Source: Actinomycetota bacterium
GTDB lineage: Bacteria; Actinomycetota; Thermoleophilia; Gaiellales; Gaiellaceae
Direction of reading: 5' to 3'
Assembly: GCA_013697465.1 (NCBI GenBank)
Contig: JACCWU010000130.1
Coordinates: 1-10,478 of the forward strand
DNA: 10,478 nucleotides
Shown here: piece by piece, positions 5,788-10,478 of the stretch
How the letters are laid out: every line of letters starts with the position of its first letter
Numbering within the stretch: the stretch's first letter is position 1
Translations under genes and position numbers: made by a program
Notes under the pieces: model-generated
Database searches by the model: none
What the model saw: only the letters and a program-made list of their open reading frames with translations
Told to the model about the DNA's origin: nothing

Positions 5788-7725
5788 TCAGCTCAGGAGT
5801 GTGGCGCCGTCGCGGACGAGCGCAAGCTCGGGGCGCGCCGCCAGCACGAGCATTGCGTGGCTCCACCCGAGTGGCACCACCCACGCCGGCTCTCCGGTGC
5901 GGGTGACCTGCTCCGGGAGCAGCCCGAGCGGCGTCTGCCGAGCGAGCGTGTACTCGATCGTCCGGCGGAGACCGGCTTCGTCGCCGGCTTGCCGCTGCGC
6001 GAGCCCGAGCCACAGGGTCGTCAAGAGCCACGCGTTGCCGCCCGCGTAGTCGTCGCCCTCGTGTCGCAGCACACCGCCGTCGGGAAGCTGAAGCTCGCGC
6101 TGGACGGCAGCGAGCGTGGCCTGCATGCGAGGCGAGCCGGGCTCGACTGCGCGAAACGGCCAGCTCAGGCCGAGCAGAGAGCTGTCCACGCGCGCATCCT
6201 CGCGGTCGACGCTGCGCACGGCCCTCGTCGGGTACCGGAGACGGCGCTCGAAGATCGCGGGCAGCTCCTCTCCGAGCTCGTCGGAGCGTCCGACCCACCG
6301 CGAACGCAGGTACCGCCCGTGCTCCTCGCTCCACAGGTGCGCTTCGATCCCCGCGCGGACCCGCTCTGCTGCCGCTCGATACTTCGCCTCGAGCGCCGGC
6401 TCGTGGCGTTTCGCCATCGCCGCACCGGCGACCAGTCCTCCGTACGTGGCGGCGGCGCTGTACGAGTGCTGGCCGTCCGACTGCTCCCAGAGATCGATGC
6501 TCGGCAGCGGCAGGCCCGTGTCCGGGTCGAGGAAGTCGCAGAGGAAGTCTCCGGCAGCCCGGGCCGAGGGCCAGAGCTCGCGGTCGAGCGCGGCGTCGCC
6601 GAGAGCGCGCCAGGCGGCCTCGTACGCGAAGATCACCATCCCCGTCTCGTCGAGCTGATGGAGCCCCCAGCTCGGGCCGAGCGAGCCGTCGGTCCAGTAG
6701 CGCTGGAGCCACAAGCCCTCGGGCGCCTGCTCGCGCGCCAGCCAGCGAAGCGCGGGCGCCGCGAGGTCGCCACGGCCGGCGGCAAGGAAGCTGAGGACGA
6801 GATAGCCGAGATCGCGCGGCCAGACGAACCCGTAGCCGCCGGACTGGGTGAAGTCGGGATCGAACTCAGGTGCGGCGATCGCGGCTCCCGTCTGACGATC
6901 GGTGAGCTGCTCGAGGACGAGCAGCGAGCGCCCGTAGAGCTCCGTGAGCCCCGGCACGCTCTCGGCCGCGGGCTCGGCGAGCGCGATCGACTCGCGGTCG
7001 TACGCGAGGCGCTCGGCCGAGAGCACCTCGAAGCCGACGGCAGCCGGGCGGGCGAGTCGCGCGATCGCCTCCGCCGGAGTCGTGCCGAATGCGGCCAGGA
7101 CAAGAGCGCGCGCGTCGTCGTCGAGCGAGCCCGAGATCGAGCCCTCGACCGGCGCCCTGTGCACCACGACGTCGTCGGTCACCGCCCCGCCGTTGCCCTC
7201 GCGCAGTGTGGCCGTCGCATCCACGCCGACGAGCGTGACGGCCAGCGCGACACCGCGCTGATAGAAGACGAGCGCTCCGCTCGCGGGATCGACGTACCCG
7301 GCGACGTTGCGTGGGTCGCCATCGAGCGCGGGAACGGCTCGCACGACGAGCCGACAGCCGGGCGCGCAGCGAACTCCCCTCGCGAGCACGGGCTCGCGGG
7401 GAGTGACGAGATCGACGACCTCCACCGTGAGCTCGGCCCCGTGCGCCACGGTCGAGAGCACCGAGGAGCCATTCGCATACGACTGCTCCCAGGTGAACGG
7501 CTCCTCGTCGAGCCAGGAGACCGTGCAGTCGCGCTCGAGCCCGAGGCGGAGCTCGCCGAGGTGCTGCCCGTGGTCGACGTTCGGCCAGAAGAGCCGCTCG
7601 ATCTCGCCGCGAGCGCTGATCGTCGCGAGCAGCGAGCCGTTTCCGAGAACGGCCGCCGGGCGGAACGCGTAGCGACGCCCGGTGGTGTCGAGAGTCACGG
7701 CCACGCTCGACTGAACCGCCGTCAC
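5788..7725 (-). CDS. GH15 glucoamylase-like glycoside hydrolase (cytoplasmic)
   Basis: The 645-residue protein has the bacterial GH15 layout: an N-terminal beta-sandwich (about 1-255) and an (alpha/alpha)6 barrel (about 260-645). Barrel motifs are GGYGFVWPRDLGY at 296-308, GLHQLDETGM at 354-363, SIDLWEQSDGQHSY at 409-422 with the likely general acid Glu414, and GLLPEQVTRTGEP at 601-613 with the likely general base Glu605. GH15 enzymes release glucose from non-reducing ends with inversion; some family members are trehalases or glucodextranases, so the exact substrate is not certain. No signal peptide precedes the first domain, so it should act inside the cell on imported oligosaccharides. In fungal glucoamylases the acid motif is WEE; here it is WEQ. 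The GTG start (7723-7725) overlaps the upstream TGA as GTGA, so translation is coupled to the GH13 gene. Confidence 0.92.
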   Translation of the reverse strand: MTAVQSSVAVTLDTTGRRYAFRPAAVLGNGSLLATISARGEIERLFWPNVDHGQHLGELRLGLERDCTVSWLDEEPFTWEQSYANGSSVLSTVAHGAELTVEVVDLVTPREPVLARGVRCAPGCRLVVRAVPALDGDPRNVAGYVDPASGALVFYQRGVALAVTLVGVDATATLREGNGGAVTDDVVVHRAPVEGSISGSLDDDARALVLAAFGTTPAEAIARLARPAAVGFEVLSAERLAYDRESIALAEPAAESVPGLTELYGRSLLVLEQLTDRQTGAAIAAPEFDPDFTQSGGYGFVWPRDLGYLVLSFLAAGRGDLAAPALRWLAREQAPEGLWLQRYWTDGSLGPSWGLHQLDETGMVIFAYEAAWRALGDAALDRELWPSARAAGDFLCDFLDPDTGLPLPSIDLWEQSDGQHSYSAAATYGGLVAGAAMAKRHEPALEAKYRAAAERVRAGIEAHLWSEEHGRYLRSRWVGRSDELGEELPAIFERRLRYPTRAVRSVDREDARVDSSLLGLSWPFRAVEPGSPRMQATLAAVQRELQLPDGGVLRHEGDDYAGGNAWLLTTLWLGLAQRQAGDEAGLRRTIEYTLARQTPLGLLPEQVTRTGEPAWVVPLGWSHAMLVLAARPELALVRDGATLLS

Positions 7726-9881
7726 TTGCGCACCTGGAGTGAGAGGACGGGGGATGTCGAGACCGTGCCATCGCTCGCCCTCACGACCGCGACGAGGGAG
7801 ACGCGCTCGCCTCGCTTGTAGCGGCGCGGGTCGAGGAAGACGCGGTAGGGGGCGCCGTCATCGACGGCGAGGAGGCTCCACGACTTCGCCCCGGGCCGGC
7901 GAGCAGCGAACGTGACGCTCACCGGGTCGCGACTCGCCACGGTCGCGCTGACGACCTTCAGGTTCGTGAACCGGTCGGCGGCCGCGCGCAAGGTCGCGCG
8001 GACGGCGCCGGGGCGCGATAGCTGAGCATCGGCCCGGAGAAGCACTGCGTCGAGCGACGGCACGACGAACGAGAGCCGGCCGCTCGAGTCCGTCTCGACC
8101 AACTTGACGTCGGCCCCGAGAAGCTGCGTCCACCGCGAGGACGGCGTGGCCGTCGTCACGGTCACCGGCTGTTGCTCCTCGCTCGCGTTGAACGCGACGA
8201 GGTACTCACGCCGGTCCGCCCGGTCGAACCGGCTGACCACGAGCAGCCCCTCGTTCGCAGAGCGTACGACGGAGGAGCCGATGGCCAGCGCCGGGTGAGC
8301 GCCGCGGAGCCTTCCTAGCTCGCGCAGGTGCGATGCGACAGGGTGGGTCGCAAGATCGATTTCGAAAGACGAGCCCGTCCCGATCGGCGGCCCGCCCACG
8401 CGCTCCTCCGTCTGCCACTCCGTGACCTTCGTAGGGAAGAGATCCTGGCGCGCCGCCTTGTCGCCGCCGCGCCCGATCATCCCGACCTCGTCGCCGTAGT
8501 AGACGACCGGCGCCCCGCGCAGGAGATAGAGCAGGCTGTGCCCGAGCAGCACGCGGCGTTCCAGCTCGATCCCGTGCGAACCGGTCTGCTGCTTGATGAG
8601 GAGCGCGGCGCGGCCGGTGTCGTGGTTGCCGAGGAAGGTCGCGGGCGTCGGCGCGATCCCGCTCGGACCGCGGAAGTAGTCGTCGTCGGCCAGTCGTCCG
8701 GAGATCCCTCTCGGCCCGGCCGACCCGCCCGCGAAGCGGACGAGCGAGTCCTGCAGCGGGAAGTCGATGACGTTCGGGAGCGCGCGATCCCGGACGAACG
8801 TCGAGAGCTCGGCCGCGTCGGTGACCGCCACCTCGCCGAAGATCTCGAAGTCATTTACTCCCGCGGCGCGGGCCGCCGCCCGGATCTTCGGCACCCAGGA
8901 ACGGAAGAACGCGCGGTCGACGTGCTTCGCCGTGTCGACGCGGAAGCCGTCGAGCTTGTACCGCCGCACCCAGTCCCCGAACACCTGCGCGAGGCCGTTC
9001 ACCACGAACGGCTGCTCGGTGAAGAGATCGTCGAGCCCGAAGAAGTCCCCCTGCTCGAAGCAGACCGGCGAGCAGCTCCCGAAGTCGATGTCGCCGCGGT
9101 TGTGGTACCGCGTCACCTGGTTCAGCCAGGCGGGGCGCTTCAGTGCGCGATCCTGCGGGAGGACGAGCGCCTGCCGCGGCTGATAGCGATCGGAGAGGCA
9201 CGGGAAGCGTTTCCCGCCCGCATAGCGGTCGGCGGAGAAGGGCTTGCCGCGGCAGTCGCGGTACGGCACTTCGTCCGGTCCTCGGAAGTCCGTGCCGCCG
9301 GCGAGGAGGATCACGTCCGCGGTGTGGTTGACGACCACGTCGAGGTAGACCTTGAGCCCCAGGCCGTGCGCGCAGTCTGCAAAGGCGTCGAAGTCGTCGT
9401 TCGTGCCGAGATGCGGGTCGACGCTGGTGAAATCGCGACCCCAGTAGCCGTGATATGCCGCACTGTCCCCCTGAACCGCTCGCTGGACGACCGCGGGCGT
9501 CACCCAGACTCCGGTGAACCCGAGATCGGCCAGGCGCGCGAGTCCGGTGCGCTTGTCGGTGCACGTTCCGGTGAGCCCCTTCAGGTCGCCGCCGTGGAAC
9601 CAGCCGATGTCGGATGGGTCGTAGCCGGTAACGGAGCGGAGCCCGCTCGCGCCACCGCGGTCGTTCGACGGGTCGCCGTTTGCGTACCGGTCGGGCATCA
9701 CGAAGTAGAGACGCTGCGACGCGAACGACGAGTACGCCGGCGGCTTCGCGAGCCTCCCGAGCTCCGCCCCCGCCGGAGGCTTCGGCATGGCCTGAACCAT
9801 CGAGGTCGTCGCGCCGGCTGCGCCGACGCCTAGCGCAATGGCCGCGGCGGCGGCGATTGCGCAGCTAGCGGAGCGCGGCAC
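7722..9881 (-). CDS. Secreted GH13 alpha-amylase-family enzyme with C-terminal Ig-like domain
   Basis: The 719-residue protein begins VPRSASCAIAAAAAIALGVG, a signal peptide with a short basic start and Ala-rich core, cleaved probably near GAAGATT. The GH13 barrel shows all conserved regions: DVVVNH at 181-186, GFRVDTAKH with nucleophile Asp316, FEIFGEV with acid/base Glu350, and FLGNHD with Asp421. Residues about 544-617 are the beta domain C; 619-719 look like an extra beta-sandwich, perhaps for glycan binding. The mature part has exactly six cysteines (107, 170, 210, 228, 270, 274), an even number consistent with disulfides outside the cell. It should cut alpha-1,4-glucans; a pullulanase or cyclomaltodextrinase specificity cannot be excluded. 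GTG 9879-9881 is chosen because GAGGA lies just upstream and the signal peptide begins there; the start overlaps the ABC ATPase gene by 17 nt. Confidence 0.92.
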   Translation of the reverse strand: MPRSASCAIAAAAAIALGVGAAGATTSMVQAMPKPPAGAELGRLAKPPAYSSFASQRLYFVMPDRYANGDPSNDRGGASGLRSVTGYDPSDIGWFHGGDLKGLTGTCTDKRTGLARLADLGFTGVWVTPAVVQRAVQGDSAAYHGYWGRDFTSVDPHLGTNDDFDAFADCAHGLGLKVYLDVVVNHTADVILLAGGTDFRGPDEVPYRDCRGKPFSADRYAGGKRFPCLSDRYQPRQALVLPQDRALKRPAWLNQVTRYHNRGDIDFGSCSPVCFEQGDFFGLDDLFTEQPFVVNGLAQVFGDWVRRYKLDGFRVDTAKHVDRAFFRSWVPKIRAAARAAGVNDFEIFGEVAVTDAAELSTFVRDRALPNVIDFPLQDSLVRFAGGSAGPRGISGRLADDDYFRGPSGIAPTPATFLGNHDTGRAALLIKQQTGSHGIELERRVLLGHSLLYLLRGAPVVYYGDEVGMIGRGGDKAARQDLFPTKVTEWQTEERVGGPPIGTGSSFEIDLATHPVASHLRELGRLRGAHPALAIGSSVVRSANEGLLVVSRFDRADRREYLVAFNASEEQQPVTVTTATPSSRWTQLLGADVKLVETDSSGRLSFVVPSLDAVLLRADAQLSRPGAVRATLRAAADRFTNLKVVSATVASRDPVSVTFAARRPGAKSWSLLAVDDGAPYRVFLDPRRYKRGERVSLVAVVRASDGTVSTSPVLSLQVRK

Positions 9882-10478
9882 CCGTTTCCTCGTCGAAGAA
9901 GTGCAGGCTGTCGGTGTCGATGGCGACGGGAACGGTGTCGGCGAGCGCGATCTCGATGCGAGGCGGGAAGTGGGCGATGAGATTGGGTCGCGCGACGACC
10001 CCCTCTTCAGCGACCTCTTCCGTGCCGTTTCCATGGGTCAGAGGCGTCCGCACGGACTCGGCTTCCACGTGGAAGTACGCCATGACGCCCGAGCCGAGCG
10101 CCTCGAGCAGCTCGACGGTCGCGTCGAGCGTCGGGAGATCGGGCCGCGCCGCCGCGGGATAGATGTCCTCGGCTCGGATCCCGATGACGACGTTCCGCCC
10201 GGTCATCGCCCTGATCGCGGCGTACCGCCTCATGCAACCCGCGCCGACGGGAAGCGATACGTCGCCGAGCTCGGCGACGATCCCGTCGCCCTCGGCGCGC
10301 AGAGCGCTGCGGAAGAGGTTCATCGGCGGCGTGCCGATAAAGCTCGCGACGAAGAGGTTCGCCGGCTCGTCGTAGAGCTGCTGCGGCCGGTCGACCTGCA
10401 ACAGCACGCCCATGCTCATGACGGCGACGCGGTCGCCCATCGTCATGGCCTCGACCTGGTCGTGCGTGACGTAGATCG
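9865..10478 (-). CDS. ABC sugar importer ATPase, MalK/UgpC/MsmX type (N-terminal part outside window)
   Basis: Only the last 203 residues are inside the window. They open with IYVTHDQVEAMTMGDRVAVM, the switch (H-loop) histidine and the following strand of a carbohydrate-importer ATPase. GVLLQVDRPQQLYDEPANLF and VASFIGTPPMNLF follow, which are characteristic of the MalK/UgpC/MsmX group. The remaining part is the C-terminal TOBE/regulatory domain (GRNVVIGIRAEDIYP and onward), of normal length, ending FFDEETGAALR. Walker A, Q-loop and signature motif lie beyond the right edge. The protein would power uptake of a di- or oligosaccharide, working with two permeases and a solute-binding protein not seen here. 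Its position directly ahead of the secreted amylase and the cytoplasmic glucoamylase suggests maltodextrin-like cargo, though MsmX-type ATPases can serve several importers. Confidence 0.92.
   Translation of the reverse strand, partial: IYVTHDQVEAMTMGDRVAVMSMGVLLQVDRPQQLYDEPANLFVASFIGTPPMNLFRSALRAEGDGIVAELGDVSLPVGAGCMRRYAAIRAMTGRNVVIGIRAEDIYPAAARPDLPTLDATVELLEALGSGVMAYFHVEAESVRTPLTHGNGTEEVAEEGVVARPNLIAHFPPRIEIALADTVPVAIDTDSLHFFDEETGAALR

Noticed and set aside
5857..7821. Long plus-strand open frame (654 codons) antisense to the GH15 gene
   Set aside because: It is Arg/Glu/Ala-rich with no recognisable domain, and lies opposite a gene with full GH15 motifs. Long antisense frames are expected in high-GC DNA.
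8328..9833. Plus-strand open frame of 501 codons antisense to the GH13 gene
   Set aside because: Low-complexity charged translation without motifs, directly opposite the conserved GH13 regions; a compositional shadow.
1..10478. CRISPR array, tRNA/rRNA, insertion sequence, phage or defence genes
   Set aside because: No regularly spaced repeats, RNA-gene landmarks, transposase or integrase motifs, or known defence domains were seen on either strand.

Overview
The window is high-GC bacterial DNA with G or C in most third codon positions, GTG starts and tightly packed genes. Together with the style of the proteins (a DUF72 protein, a stand-alone class I amidotransferase, a secreted GH13 enzyme, a repeat-type extracellular tail), this suggests an actinobacterial-type genome, perhaps Thermoleophilia (Gaiellales/Solirubrobacterales). 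That placement is inference; there is no rRNA or tRNA here to anchor it.

Layout. Positions 2-244 (+) hold the C-terminal end of a probable secreted or surface protein. A strong palindrome (260-309) fills most of the gap before a DUF72 gene (317-1180, +). Positions 1181-1416 hold a probable small cysteine-rich gene on the minus strand (1134-1352) and a possible leaderless promoter for a class I glutamine amidotransferase (1417-2103, +). From 2100 to the right edge every gene is on the minus strand. Read in transcription order from the right edge these are: an MalK/UgpC-type ABC ATPase (its N-terminal part lies outside the window), a secreted GH13 alpha-amylase-like enzyme, a cytoplasmic GH15 glucoamylase-like enzyme, a cupin-TPR protein, an AlkA-like DNA glycosylase, a 151-bp gap packed with inverted repeats, then a second operon of GNAT-fusion protein, alpha/beta hydrolase and rhodanese. 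The rhodanese and the amidotransferase are convergent and share stop-codon bases.

How the genes work together. The first minus-strand block reads as an alpha-glucan module: the GH13 enzyme cuts polysaccharide outside the cell, an ABC importer (ATPase seen, permeases and binding protein presumably beyond the edge) brings oligosaccharides in, and the GH15 enzyme releases glucose in the cytoplasm. The 4-nt GTGA overlap and the 17-nt and 8-nt junctions argue for co-transcription. The second block is coupled by an ATGA overlap and a 4-nt gap, but its common function is unclear.

The most unusual signals are a perfect 12-bp hairpin that contains the GNAT gene's start codon, with the Shine-Dalgarno in its loop; a GNAT protein with an unassigned ~180-residue C-terminal domain; and the palindrome at 260-309. 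I saw no CRISPR array, phage gene, insertion sequence or convincing new defence or mobile system.
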